A stretch of 64,000 nt of DNA from Lysobacter sp. (GTDB lineage: Bacteria > Pseudomonadota > Gammaproteobacteria > Xanthomonadales > Xanthomonadaceae). Location: assembly GCA_008015835.1 (NCBI GenBank), contig SSGH01000037.1:62001-126000 (forward strand), written 5' to 3'. Position 1 is the stretch's first letter. The number at the start of each line of letters is the position of its first letter. The notes under the pieces were generated by a model that was given only the letters and a program-made list of their open reading frames with translations, did not search any database and was not told the origin of the DNA. The position numbers and the translations under genes are program-made. This document shows positions 55,931-63,810 of this stretch, in pieces.

Positions 55931-57318
55931 ACGCTGCATCCGATTCCACGACGCACGACGTCGCCGCATCGCCGTATCGCCTGTGGTTGACCGCCGCGCA
56001 GGGTTTCGACGCATGGCTCGCGACGCAATCGGACGCGACGCAGCGTTGGCTGAAGGCGCAGCACTTCACCGGCGCCGCAGGCACGCACGCGCTGCTGCCC
56101 GGCGACGGCGGCATGGCCGGCGCGGTGCTGGGCGTGGGCGATGCGCACGATCCGTTCGCGTACGCGCATGCGCCGTTTGCGCTGCCGGCCGGCGACTGGA
56201 AGGTCTCGCACGGGCCGAACGGCGGGGACCTCGACGCCGACACTCTCGCGGCGCTGCAGTTGGGTTGGGGCTTAGGCAGTTATCGCTTCAGTCGCTACCG
56301 CACGCCGACGCGCGCGCCCGCACGACTCATCGCCGACGATACGGATGCCGACACCGCCGCGGCGCTCGCCGCCTGCACGCGCGTGCGCGATCTGGTGAAC
56401 ACACCGACCGAGCATCTCGGCCCGGAAGAATTGGAAGCGATCGCGCGCGAGATCGCGCAAACGCACGGTGCGGATTTCGATAGCGTGGTCGGCGACGATC
56501 TGCTGCGCCACAACTTCCCGGCGATTCACGCGGTCGGCCGCGCCTCGCATCGCGCACCGCGCTTGATCGTGCTGCGCTGGGGCCGCGATAGCGATCCGCT
56601 GCTCGCGCTGGTCGGCAAAGGCGTGTGCTTCGACACCGGCGGGCTCGACATCAAGGCCGCCGCCGGCATGCGCAACATGAAAAAGGATATGGGCGGCGCC
56701 GCGCACGCGCTGGCCTTGGCCGAATGGATCATGGCCCGCAACCTACCGGTGCGTTTGCTGCTGCTGTTGCCCGCGGTGGAGAACGCGATCGGCCCGAACG
56801 CGTATCGCCCGGGCGAAGTCATCGCCACGCGCAAAGGGCTCAGCGTCGAAATCGACAACACCGACGCCGAAGGCCGCATCGTGCTGTGCGACGCGCTGAC
56901 CTACGCGATCGAGCATTCGCCGAAGCTGCTGCTCGACTTCGCCACGCTCACCGGCGCCGCGCGCGTCGCGCTCGGCCCCGATCTGCCCGCACTGTTCAGC
57001 AACGACGACACGGTGGCGAACGATTGGCTGGCCGCGGGCGCGCGCTGCCGCGACCCGCTGTGGCGCATGCCGCTGTGGGCGCCGTATCTGCGCTATCTCA
57101 ACAGCGGCATCGCCGATGTGGCGAACGGCAGTTCGACCACGATGGCCGGCTGCGTGACCGCCGCGCTGTATCTCGAAAAATTCGTGCCCGCCGAACAACC
57201 GTGGGCGCATCTGGACGTCTACAGTTGGAACGACACCGATCGCCCCGGCCGCCCCGCCGGCGGCGAAGCGCAGGCGCTGCGCAGTTGCTTCGCGATGCTG
57301 AAGGCGCGGTTCGGCTGA
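55927..57318 (+). CDS. Leucyl aminopeptidase, peptidase family M17
   Basis: A 463-residue M17 metallo-aminopeptidase. The two-zinc catalytic domain shows VGKGVCFDTGGLDIKAAAGM, MKKDMGGAAHAL, the signature NTDAEGR with metal ligands, and DFATLTGAARVALG. The N-terminal domain is shorter than in PepA, as in the PepB-like subgroup. It releases N-terminal residues from peptides. Coupled to the HAD gene by a 4-bp overlap. Confidence 0.93.
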   Translation: MNAASDSTTHDVAASPYRLWLTAAQGFDAWLATQSDATQRWLKAQHFTGAAGTHALLPGDGGMAGAVLGVGDAHDPFAYAHAPFALPAGDWKVSHGPNGGDLDADTLAALQLGWGLGSYRFSRYRTPTRAPARLIADDTDADTAAALAACTRVRDLVNTPTEHLGPEELEAIAREIAQTHGADFDSVVGDDLLRHNFPAIHAVGRASHRAPRLIVLRWGRDSDPLLALVGKGVCFDTGGLDIKAAAGMRNMKKDMGGAAHALALAEWIMARNLPVRLLLLLPAVENAIGPNAYRPGEVIATRKGLSVEIDNTDAEGRIVLCDALTYAIEHSPKLLLDFATLTGAARVALGPDLPALFSNDDTVANDWLAAGARCRDPLWRMPLWAPYLRYLNSGIADVANGSSTTMAGCVTAALYLEKFVPAEQPWAHLDVYSWNDTDRPGRPAGGEAQALRSCFAMLKARFG

Positions 57319-57321
57319 GAC

Positions 57322-57384
57322 GGGAATCGGGAATCGGGAATCGGGAATCGGGAATCGGGAATCGGGAATCGGGAATCGGGAATC
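57322..57384. repeat. Nine perfect tandem copies of GGGAATC
   Basis: Exactly 63 bp of the heptamer GGGAATC, nine uninterrupted copies, beginning four bases after the aminopeptidase stop codon. Perfect identity between copies suggests slippage and a variable copy number. Apparent ORFs across it (repeats of Ile-Pro-Asp-Ser-Arg-Phe-Pro) are artefacts. Confidence 0.97.
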
Positions 57385-57478
57385 CAACAGCATCTCATTC
57401 CGAGCGTATGCGAGGAACCTGTTTTTCGATCGTCGCCACGCACACATCGTCGCTCATCCATCGAAGCTCGCACTGCAT

Positions 57479-58147
57479 ATGCGCATCCCCACGTTCATCG
57501 TCGCCATCGCCCTCGCCGCCTACGCATTCGCAGGGGCGCAGGCATATGCGCAACAACCCGCGCGCACCTCCTCGGTCGCCGCTAAAACGCCGGCCGCGCA
57601 GCGCACCGTGCTGGTGATGGGCGACTCGCTGTCGGCCGGCTACGGCTTGGCGACGCACCAGGGCTGGGTGTCGCTCACCGCGGCGAAAATCGCGAAAGAG
57701 AAACCCGGTTGGCGCGTGGTCAACGCCAGCATCAGCGGCGAAACCACCGCCGGCGGCGCATCACGCATCGCCGCCGAATTGAAGCGGCACAAGCCGTCGG
57801 TGGTGGTGATCGAATTGGGCGGCAACGACGGCCTGCGCGGGCTACCGCTGAAACAAACGCGCGACAACCTCGACAAGATGATGCTCGCCGCGCAGGGCGC
57901 GAATGCGAAAGTGCTGCTGATCGGCATGCGTCTGCCGCCGAACTACGGTCCCGACTACACCCGCGGTTTCGAAAATGCGTTCCGCGATTTGGCCGCGCAG
58001 CGCAAGACCGCGTTCGTGCCGTTCCTGTTGCAACCGATCGCGACCGATCGCAACGCCTTCCAAAACGATCAGATTCATCCCACGGCCGCGGCGCAACCGA
58101 AACTGCGCGATCACGTTTGGCCGGCGCTGGCGCCGTTGTTGAAGTGA
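57479..58147 (+). CDS. tesA: TesA-like periplasmic SGNH esterase/lysophospholipase
   Basis: A 222-residue arylesterase/TesA-type protein with a signal peptide (cleavage near AYA-QQP). SGNH blocks: VLVMGDSLSAGYG (Ser), SISGETTAGG (Gly), IELGGNDGLRG (Asn) and QNDQIHPTA (Asp/His). These enzymes hydrolyse thioesters, aryl esters or lysophospholipids in the periplasm. The start at 57479 gives the signal peptide. Confidence 0.92.
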   Translation: MRIPTFIVAIALAAYAFAGAQAYAQQPARTSSVAAKTPAAQRTVLVMGDSLSAGYGLATHQGWVSLTAAKIAKEKPGWRVVNASISGETTAGGASRIAAELKRHKPSVVVIELGGNDGLRGLPLKQTRDNLDKMMLAAQGANAKVLLIGMRLPPNYGPDYTRGFENAFRDLAAQRKTAFVPFLLQPIATDRNAFQNDQIHPTAAAQPKLRDHVWPALAPLLK

Positions 58148-58439
58148 ATCGTCGATTCTCGCCGCGCTGAGCGCCGATACCGCGCATCGCGACGCATGCA
58201 GGAACCTCGCGAGCGCCATCGCGGCCGACCGTCCGCGTCGCCGACAACATGAACGTTTCGTAAGCCGCGCCGCGATATCGACGCGCGCTGCGCCGAAATC
58301 GTTCGACGCCGCTGCATCCGTTCTCCCGCACGCCGCGTATCTGTTCGTGTGCCGACTGCCGACGCCTCTTCTTCCTCGCCCTCCCGAGCGTCGGCGGCTG
58401 GCCGCTCATCCCTTACGCAGATTACGGAGAACGCACCTC

Positions 58440-58994
58440 ATGAAGTCGAAACTGCTCGTCGCGGCGCTCGCCGCCACCCTCGTCGTCGGCATCGCGAACG
58501 CCGGCACCATGTCGAAGAATCCGATGGTCGGCGGCGCGGCGATGTTGCCGACGAAAGACATCGTCGATAACGCGGTGAATTCCAAGGATCACACCACGCT
58601 GGTCGCCGCGGTCAAAGCCGCGGGGCTCGTCGACACCTTGAAAGGCCCCGGCCCGTTCACCGTGTTCGCGCCCACTAACGCCGCATTCGGCGCATTGCCC
58701 GCAGGCACCGTCGACACGCTGTTGAAGCCGGAAAACAAAGGCACGCTCACCACGGTACTGACGTATCACGTGGTGCCCGGCCGTTTGGACGGCAAAGCGC
58801 TGCTCGCCAAGATCGACGCTGGAAAAGGCAAGGCGCAGTTGACCACGGTGCAGGGCGCGACGCTCACCGCGAAGCGTAAAGGCGACGCGATCATGGTGAC
58901 GGACGCGAAAGGCAACACCGCCAACGTCAGCATCGCGAACGTGTACCAGAAGAACGGCGTGATCCACGTCATCGACAAAGTGCTGATGCCGTAA
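58440..58994 (+). CDS. Secreted fasciclin (FAS1)-domain protein
   Basis: A 184-residue protein with a signal peptide (MKSKLLVAALAATL, cleavage near ANA-GTM) and one FAS1 domain: TLVAAVKAAGLVDTL, H1 FTVFAPTNAAFGALP, VLTYHVVPGRL and H2 GVIHVIDKVLMP. GGAG lies upstream of the ATG at 58440. It is a paralogue of the FAS1 protein at 44.9 kb but, unlike that one, is clearly exported. Confidence 0.93.
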   Translation: MKSKLLVAALAATLVVGIANAGTMSKNPMVGGAAMLPTKDIVDNAVNSKDHTTLVAAVKAAGLVDTLKGPGPFTVFAPTNAAFGALPAGTVDTLLKPENKGTLTTVLTYHVVPGRLDGKALLAKIDAGKGKAQLTTVQGATLTAKRKGDAIMVTDAKGNTANVSIANVYQKNGVIHVIDKVLMP

Positions 58995-59285
58995 ACGCAA
59001 GACGCATCGATCGCACGATAAGACGCAACCTGCGCGGGTGACTTCGGTCGCCCGCGCATCGTCGTGTACGGCATCGGCAGCATTCCATCGTCGAGCGCGC
59101 ATCGCGCAGGATCGAGCGCACACCGAGATTCCACCGCAACGCCGGATGCGGATTCGCGGAATGGTCGCGGGATCTGCGCGAAACCATCGCGAAGCATTCG
59201 CGTCTTCATCGTCCATCGTCCGCGCATACGTAAGCGTATGCGAGCGCGCCGCTCGTCGGCCCGACGAATGCGTGCGAAAAAATGT
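58995..59285. other. Intergenic region after fasciclin gene 2
   Basis: About 290 bp up to the next promoter. It contains no ORF with protein-like composition and no clear terminator for the fasciclin gene. Confidence 0.35.
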
Positions 59286-59314
59286 TTGCTTTTCGTAAAA
59301 GACGGGTGTAACTT
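59286..59314 (+). promoter_or_regulatory. Sigma-70-type promoter of a short transcription unit
   Basis: TTGCTT (59286-59291), exactly 17 bp, then TAACTT (59309-59314), inside an A/T-rich island (59270-59360) that stands out from its GC-rich surroundings. Transcription would begin near 59321. Confidence 0.6.
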
Positions 59315-59394
59315 GCGCGCCCACAGCAAACCGCTGCCGCTTTTCCCGTTTTTCGAAACTTTCCCCGAACCTCACCGAACCCCTGAATTTCAGC

Positions 59395-59535
59395 ATGTAT
59401 TCGATTCGTCGCTCCGCTAAATCGCTCGACACTTCGCGCCCGCAGCGCGATGCCGACGCGTGCGCGAGCGTCGACGAACGACAGGCATGCTTCGGGCGGA
59501 ATTGCCCCGAACGCCTGCATTCGGGCAACGGCTAA
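59395..59535 (+). CDS. Possible 46-residue cysteine-containing small protein
   Basis: A 46-codon ORF starting MYSIRRSAKSLD and ending LHSGNG, with three cysteines (DACAS, QACFG, RNCPE) and many charged residues. It is the only ORF between a good promoter (59286-59314) and a strong terminator (59588-59624). No Shine-Dalgarno is evident, so the unit might instead be a non-coding RNA of about 305 nt. Between the ORF and the terminator lies a hairpin GGAGATCGG/CCGATCTCC. No homologue recognised. Confidence 0.35.
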   Translation: MYSIRRSAKSLDTSRPQRDADACASVDERQACFGRNCPERLHSGNG

Positions 59536-59587
59536 CCACGACCGATTCCGTTCCGGAGATCGGCCGCCCCGATCTCCGAGGACCGCG

Positions 59588-59624
59588 AACGCCCTCGGAT
59601 ACCCATCCGGGGGCGTTTTTCTTT
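59588..59624 (+). terminator. Intrinsic terminator of the short transcription unit
   Basis: A 12-bp stem with one G-U pair (AACGCCCTCGGA with TCCGGGGGCGTT), six-base loop, then TTTCTTTT. It ends the transcript that starts near 59321. Confidence 0.88.
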
Positions 59625-59645
59625 TCGCGTTCGCAAAGGAATTTC

Positions 59646-59774
59646 ATGCACGCGCGCGGATCACCGCGTCGCGAACGGTTTCGCACACGTGTTTTCCGAT
59701 CCGCAGCATCCAGCGCGAACGTCCGGACATCGAGGTCCGAAGACGGGTCGTCGCTGTCGCGGATGTCCGCCTGA
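59646..59774 (+). CDS. Doubtful 42-residue ORF with a good ribosome binding site
   Basis: AAAGGA lies five bases before an ATG opening a 42-codon, arginine/serine-rich frame (MHARGSPRRERF...). Composition resembles GC-rich shadow sequence, and it directly follows a terminator, so it would need its own promoter, which I do not see. Confidence 0.12.
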   Translation: MHARGSPRRERFRTRVFRSAASSANVRTSRSEDGSSLSRMSA

Positions 59775-59965
59775 GGCGCGAAAGCGCTGCGCCGCGATGC
59801 TCGGTGCGGGTGGCGGGAACTGCGTGCGCACACGAATTGCCGGTTGTTCGCAGCCGGCAATGCGAAGCATCCATCGTACGTTTCCTGCGGTATGGGTTTC
59901 TCGCCCATCCGGTGCGCGCGGCTGTGCCGTGGCGTATGCCCGAGGCGATGCGCGGATGTTTCTCG

Positions 59966-60039
59966 ATGACGGTAGCTCAGTCGGGTAGAGCAGCGAATTC
60001 TTAATTCGTAGGTCGCCGGTTCGATTCCGGCACGTCGTT
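59966..60039 (+). tRNA. tRNA-Lys(CUU)-like RNA, non-canonical
   Basis: A cloverleaf can be drawn: D-arm GCTC/GAGC (59975-59991), anticodon arm GCGAA-TTCTTAA-TTCGT with anticodon CTT at 60000-60002, T-arm GCCGG-TTCGATT-CCGGC. The acceptor stem (ATGACGG/ACGTCGT) has a mismatch at the innermost pair and a T-G wobble. The discriminator base is T, and no CCA is encoded. These oddities and its place ahead of slipin and rtcB suggest a tRNA-like molecule of the RNA-repair locus rather than a decoding tRNA. Confidence 0.65.
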
Positions 60040-60041
60040 CG

Positions 60042-60112
60042 TTTTGGACCGCCTATCGGTTAGGCACTGATTTTAGATATCAGCGTTGCGGGTTCGACTC
60101 CCGCTCCAAAAA
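60042..60112 (+). tRNA. tRNA-like RNA with Leu(UAG) anticodon but class I variable loop
   Basis: A clean cloverleaf: acceptor TTTTGGA/TCCAAAA (7 of 7 pairs), D-arm GCCT/AGGC, anticodon arm CTGAT-TTTAGAT-ATCAG with anticodon TAG (60074-60076), T-arm GCGGG-TTCGACT-CCCGC. TAG would read Leu CUA, but leucine tRNAs have a long variable arm and this has only four bases. Position 8 is C rather than the near-universal U, and CCA is not encoded. It starts two bases after the first tRNA-like RNA, so both must come from one precursor. Confidence 0.75.
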
Positions 60113-60488
60113 CCCATGACCTGAAACGTCATGCCATCCGGGACGCAAGTCCCGCCCACGGAAACGCCTCTTGCGGCGTCTTCGGCACGGCGCGCTTCGG
60201 CGCGTCGCGACGAGAACGGCGCAGCGGCGATACCGCCGGATTCGCGCCCGCGACGCGCGCGGGTCGGCAACGGAACCGATGCACGCGAACATCGCATGCG
60301 GCGGCGAAGCGGTCGATCTCCGCGCCAAGCGCGCACGAGTTCCGCGTTGTCGGCGTCGGAGGCGTTTCCATCTTCTTCTCTCGCATCGGGACTCCGTTGC
60401 GATCGCACGCGCGGCGACCGATTCCCCGCGATGTGTCTTGCTTGAAGCGAATCGGACCACCAGAGCCCAACAGGAAGGAGAACCCCCG
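60113..60488. other. Leader between tRNA-like genes and slipin gene
   Basis: About 375 bp without a convincing ORF. It holds several short hairpins (CATGAC/GTCATG at 60115-60133, GGGAC/GTCCC at 60138-60152, ACGCC/GGCGT near 60165-60182) but no clear terminator, so the tRNA-like RNAs and the slipin gene may share a transcript. No sigma-54 promoter (the type driven by RtcR) was found by eye. Confidence 0.4.
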
Positions 60489-61613
60489 ATGTTCTGGAAA
60501 AAGAGGGTCGTGATCGGCGACGGCGAACGCGGCCTGGTGTATCGCGACCGCAGGTTCGAACGTGCGCTCGAACCCGGCGTTTACAACTTCGTCGACCCGT
60601 TCGGTCGTTTGGAGATCGTCGTGCACAACGTCGCCAAGCCGGAATACGTCGGCGCCGATGTCGACGCGTTGATCGCCGCGCTCGGCGACAAGCTCGACGC
60701 GCACTTCGTGCTCGGCGACGTCGGCACCGACGAAGTCGGCCTGGTGTCGAAGAACGGCAAGCTCGAGGATCTGTTGCTGCCGGGGACGCGCAAGCTGTAT
60801 TGGCGCGCGCCGGTGCGCGTGGAGATCGAGCGCATGACGCTGCCGCAGGATCTCGAAGTGCGCGCGGACGTCGCCAAGCGCTTGCGTCAGCTCGGCGCGC
60901 TGGCGCGCGTCGCCGCGGTCGCGGATGTGCCCACCGAATTCGTCGGCTTGCTGTTCGTCGACGGCCGGTTCGTGCGCACGCTCGACCCGGGCAGCTACGC
61001 GTTCTGGAATTTCCAGAAGAACGCGACGATCGATCTCGTCGACTTGCGCGTGCAGGCGGTCGAAGTGGCCGGTCAAGAGTTGTTGACCCGCGACAAAGTC
61101 TCGCTGCGCGTCAACTTGGCCGCGAGCGTGCGCGTCGTCGACGCGGTCGCGTCGCGCACCAAGGTGGCGAAGTCCGGCGAACAGGTCTATCGTGAATTGC
61201 AGTACGGCTTGCGCAAGGCGGTTTCCGCCAAGACGCTCGACGAATTGCTCGGCGACAAGGCCTCGCTCGACGGCGACATTTTCGGCTACGTGCGCGGCAA
61301 GGCGGAGGCCTTCGGCGTCGAAGTCTTGGGCGTCGGCGTGAAGGACGTGATCCTGCCGGGCGAGATGCGCGAGATCCTCAACGGCGTGGTGCAGGCGGAA
61401 AAGTCGGCGCAGGCCAACGTGATCCGCCGTCGCGAGGAAGCGAACGCCGCGCGTTCCCTGCTCAACACCGCGAAATTGATCGACGAGAGCCCGGTGCTGA
61501 TGCGTTTGAAGGAACTCGAAGCGCTGGAGAAGATCGTCGAGAAGATCGACAAGCTCACCGTGTTCGGCGGCCTGGACGGCGTGCTGAAGCAGTTGGTGAA
61601 CATCAAACCGTAA
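60489..61613 (+). CDS. Slipin-type SPFH/Band-7 protein lacking an N-terminal membrane segment
   Basis: A 374-residue SPFH-domain protein. It begins MFWKKRVVIGDGERGLVYRD and goes directly into the family's GLVYRDRRFERALEPGVY-type start, so the usual hydrophobic hairpin is missing. The SPFH core (about 195-290: DLRVQAVEVAGQELLT, KVSLRVNLAASVRV) is followed by VKDVILPGEM and a coiled coil (EKSAQANVIRRREEANAARS). A very strong GGAAGGAGA precedes the ATG. Slipins of this type travel with RtcB in many bacteria. The protein probably forms a cytoplasmic scaffold. A terminator lies right after it. Confidence 0.88.
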   Translation: MFWKKRVVIGDGERGLVYRDRRFERALEPGVYNFVDPFGRLEIVVHNVAKPEYVGADVDALIAALGDKLDAHFVLGDVGTDEVGLVSKNGKLEDLLLPGTRKLYWRAPVRVEIERMTLPQDLEVRADVAKRLRQLGALARVAAVADVPTEFVGLLFVDGRFVRTLDPGSYAFWNFQKNATIDLVDLRVQAVEVAGQELLTRDKVSLRVNLAASVRVVDAVASRTKVAKSGEQVYRELQYGLRKAVSAKTLDELLGDKASLDGDIFGYVRGKAEAFGVEVLGVGVKDVILPGEMREILNGVVQAEKSAQANVIRRREEANAARSLLNTAKLIDESPVLMRLKELEALEKIVEKIDKLTVFGGLDGVLKQLVNIKP

Positions 61614-61615
61614 CC

Positions 61616-61648
61616 CGCGCGGCCGGAAGGACCCGGCCGCGCGTTTTT
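61616..61648 (+). terminator. Intrinsic terminator or attenuator after the slipin gene
   Basis: A perfect 11-bp stem CGCGCGGCCGG/CCGGCCGCGCG with a seven-base loop, then TTTTT. It lies inside the locus, so part of the transcripts probably stop before the next two genes. Confidence 0.8.
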
Positions 61649-61706
61649 CGAACCGATCGCTCGAACGAACGACTCGAGCGGATTTCCAGAAACGGAGCGT
61701 CGTGCC

Positions 61707-62480
61707 ATGCGCGCGGATATGTACAAAGTGATCGTCGAGCGGCCGCGCCGCGGCGGCGGTATGCGCGGAGAAGACTCCGCACCGATCGATCTGGACGATT
61801 CGCCGCGGCAGGAAGGCCTGCGACGGCGACATCGGCGCCATAAATGGCTGAACGAAAATCTGGCCCCGTTGCGGCGCTATTTGGCGTCGCAGGTCGGTCG
61901 GCCGTGGGATAAGGTGTTTTCGGACATCTGCGCGGGCATCGATCGTCGCAACACCGTGCAGCGGCATATCCACCAGCATCTGGAGGATTTCGTCGCGATT
62001 CGCGTTTACGATGTCGACGGCGTTTTCCAGATCGACGGCCGTTGGCGGGGGCGCGTTCCGCTCGCGGACCATTGGGCACCCAAGTTCTACGTCCATCCTC
62101 GTCACGGATTGCTCTGCGTTAACGAAGATCGTATTCAGACGCGACGCGATTACGCACGGAAGCGGAAAGCGAGTTTGCGCGCGGCCCGTGAGGATCGATG
62201 CGTAAATCGAAGAATTCTTGATGCGAGCACGCAACTGCATCGCATCGACGGCGTCTGGTATCGGGTCGAGTTGTCCGCCATCACCAACGAAGCCATGCTC
62301 GACCGGAAAACCGACGCGCTACGAAAACTGCCGCTGGATCGATGCCCGCGAAATATCGCGATGAAAGGCGTCGCCAGCAGCTTGGACCTGTTCGGAAGCC
62401 CGGATGTCTACGCCAGCCGCAAGCGCCAACTCAAAGCGCGCGAACTGCGGCAGTACGGTCTGGTCAACGGCGAGGCTTAA
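61707..62480 (+). CDS. Uncharacterised RtcB-locus protein
   Basis: A 257-residue basic protein of no named family. The core pattern is MYKVIVERPRRG, a basic segment, WLNENLAPLRRYLASQVGRPWDKVFSDIC, NTVQRHIHQHLEDFV and FYVHPRHGLL, followed by a second basic helical half (RRDYARKRKASLR) and an RVELSAITNE strand. To my recollection such proteins recur beside slipin and RtcB genes; I cannot verify that here. Basic charge and context suggest RNA or ribosome binding. GGAG nine bases before supports the ATG at 61707; an in-frame ATG four codons later would also do. Confidence 0.8.
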   Translation: MRADMYKVIVERPRRGGGMRGEDSAPIDLDDSPRQEGLRRRHRRHKWLNENLAPLRRYLASQVGRPWDKVFSDICAGIDRRNTVQRHIHQHLEDFVAIRVYDVDGVFQIDGRWRGRVPLADHWAPKFYVHPRHGLLCVNEDRIQTRRDYARKRKASLRAAREDRCVNRRILDASTQLHRIDGVWYRVELSAITNEAMLDRKTDALRKLPLDRCPRNIAMKGVASSLDLFGSPDVYASRKRQLKARELRQYGLVNGEA

Positions 62481-62578
62481 AGCTCTAGGGCGTTTTCAGA
62501 CGCTATCGTTATTCGTTACCCTTTTCACCTCAAATATCGCGTGCGCCTCGTTCCGGGTCGCACGCACTGGATCGATCA

Positions 62579-63796
62579 ATGAGTCCCTCTTTCCAACTTC
62601 TCCACGCCGAAGACAGCCTCGTCCCGATCAAGGGCTGGGTGGACGGCGTGCCGGTCGAGCCAGAAGCGCGCCGGCAATTGCAGAACATCGCGGCCATCCC
62701 GTTCGTCGGGCCTTGGGTCGCGGTGATGCCCGACGTGCATCTGGGCAAGGGCGCGACCGTCGGCTCGGTGATTCCGACCCGCGGCGCGATCATTCCGGCC
62801 GCGGTGGGCGTGGACATCGGCTGCGGCATGGCCGCGGTGCGCACCACGCTGCGCGCGAGCGACCTGCCCGACAGCCTGGCGCTGCTGCGCAATTCGATCG
62901 AACGCAGCGTGCCGGTCGGCAACGGCGGCGGCGGCGATCACCGCAAACTGCCCGACAGCATCGAAACCCGTTTGGCGCAATCGGGCCTCGTCGCGCGGCT
63001 GGACGCGATCAAGACGAAGCATCGCAAGATCCGCACCGACAAGATCGACAAGCAGATCGGCACGCTCGGCGGCGGCAATCACTTCATCGAAATCTGTCTC
63101 GACGAAAGCGATGCGGTGTGGGTCATGCTGCACTCGGGTTCGCGCGGCACCGGCAATTTGATCGGCGGCTATTTCATCGAACGAGCGCGCGAGGAACTCG
63201 GGCGTCGCACGCTGGGCTTTCACGTACCCGACCGCGACTTGGCGTTCTTCATGGAGGGCGAGGCCTTGTTCGACGACTACGTGGAGGCGGTGTCGTGGGC
63301 GCAGGACTACGCGCGCGCGAACCGCGAGGCGATGATGGCGCGCGTGCTGCACGAGATGCGTCAGCGACTGCCGAAGTTCCAGTTGGACAAGACCGCGGTG
63401 AACTGTCACCACAACTATGTGCAGCGCGAGGAGCACTACGGACAATCGCTGCTCGTGACCCGCAAGGGCGCGGTCAGCGCGCGCGAGGGCGAACTCGGGA
63501 TCATCCCGGGCAGCATGGGCGCGAAGAGTTACATCGTGCGCGGCAAGGGCAACCCCGAGAGCTTCTGCAGTTGCAGCCACGGCGCCGGCCGCAAGATGAG
63601 CCGCACCGCGGCGAAGCAGCAGATCACGCTGAAGCAACACCGCGAAGCCACCGCGCACGTCGAATGCCGCAAGGATCAGGGCGTGATCGACGAATCGCCG
63701 GCCGCGTACAAGGACATCGATGCGGTGATGGCGGCGCAGCGGGACCTCGTCGAGGTCGTTCACACCCTGCGACAGGTCGTGTGCATCAAGGGGTGA
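62579..63796 (+). CDS. rtcB: RNA-splicing/repair ligase RtcB
   Basis: A 405-residue RtcB of standard length. It joins RNA 2',3'-cyclic-phosphate (or 3'-phosphate) ends to 5'-OH ends using GTP and manganese, for example to heal tRNAs cut by anticodon nucleases. Motifs: MPDVHLGKGATVG, VDIGCGMAA with the metal-binding Cys, LGGGNHFIEI, HSGSRGTGN, NCHHNYVQRE and the guanylated His in SHGAGRKMSR. The Shine-Dalgarno is weak and about 100 bp of spacer precede it, so it may have its own promoter (A/T-rich stretch 62495-62535). Confidence 0.96.
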   Translation: MSPSFQLLHAEDSLVPIKGWVDGVPVEPEARRQLQNIAAIPFVGPWVAVMPDVHLGKGATVGSVIPTRGAIIPAAVGVDIGCGMAAVRTTLRASDLPDSLALLRNSIERSVPVGNGGGGDHRKLPDSIETRLAQSGLVARLDAIKTKHRKIRTDKIDKQIGTLGGGNHFIEICLDESDAVWVMLHSGSRGTGNLIGGYFIERAREELGRRTLGFHVPDRDLAFFMEGEALFDDYVEAVSWAQDYARANREAMMARVLHEMRQRLPKFQLDKTAVNCHHNYVQREEHYGQSLLVTRKGAVSAREGELGIIPGSMGAKSYIVRGKGNPESFCSCSHGAGRKMSRTAAKQQITLKQHREATAHVECRKDQGVIDESPAAYKDIDAVMAAQRDLVEVVHTLRQVVCIKG

Positions 63797-63810
63797 GGGA
63801 TCGCGCGCTT

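Noticed and set aside
57219-57473. ORF with Ile-Pro-Asp-Ser-Arg-Phe-Pro repeats
   Set aside because: Direct translation of the GGGAATC heptamer array on the minus strand; a known type of annotation artefact.
60175-60200. Possible sigma-54 promoter (GGCACGGCGCGCTTCG) ahead of the slipin gene, as expected for RtcR control
   Set aside because: The GG and GC elements are not ten bases apart, so it does not fit the consensus.
60129-62240. 703-codon open frame antisense to the slipin and unknown gene
   Set aside because: Shadow frame; the sense strand encodes a clear SPFH protein with a strong ribosome binding site.
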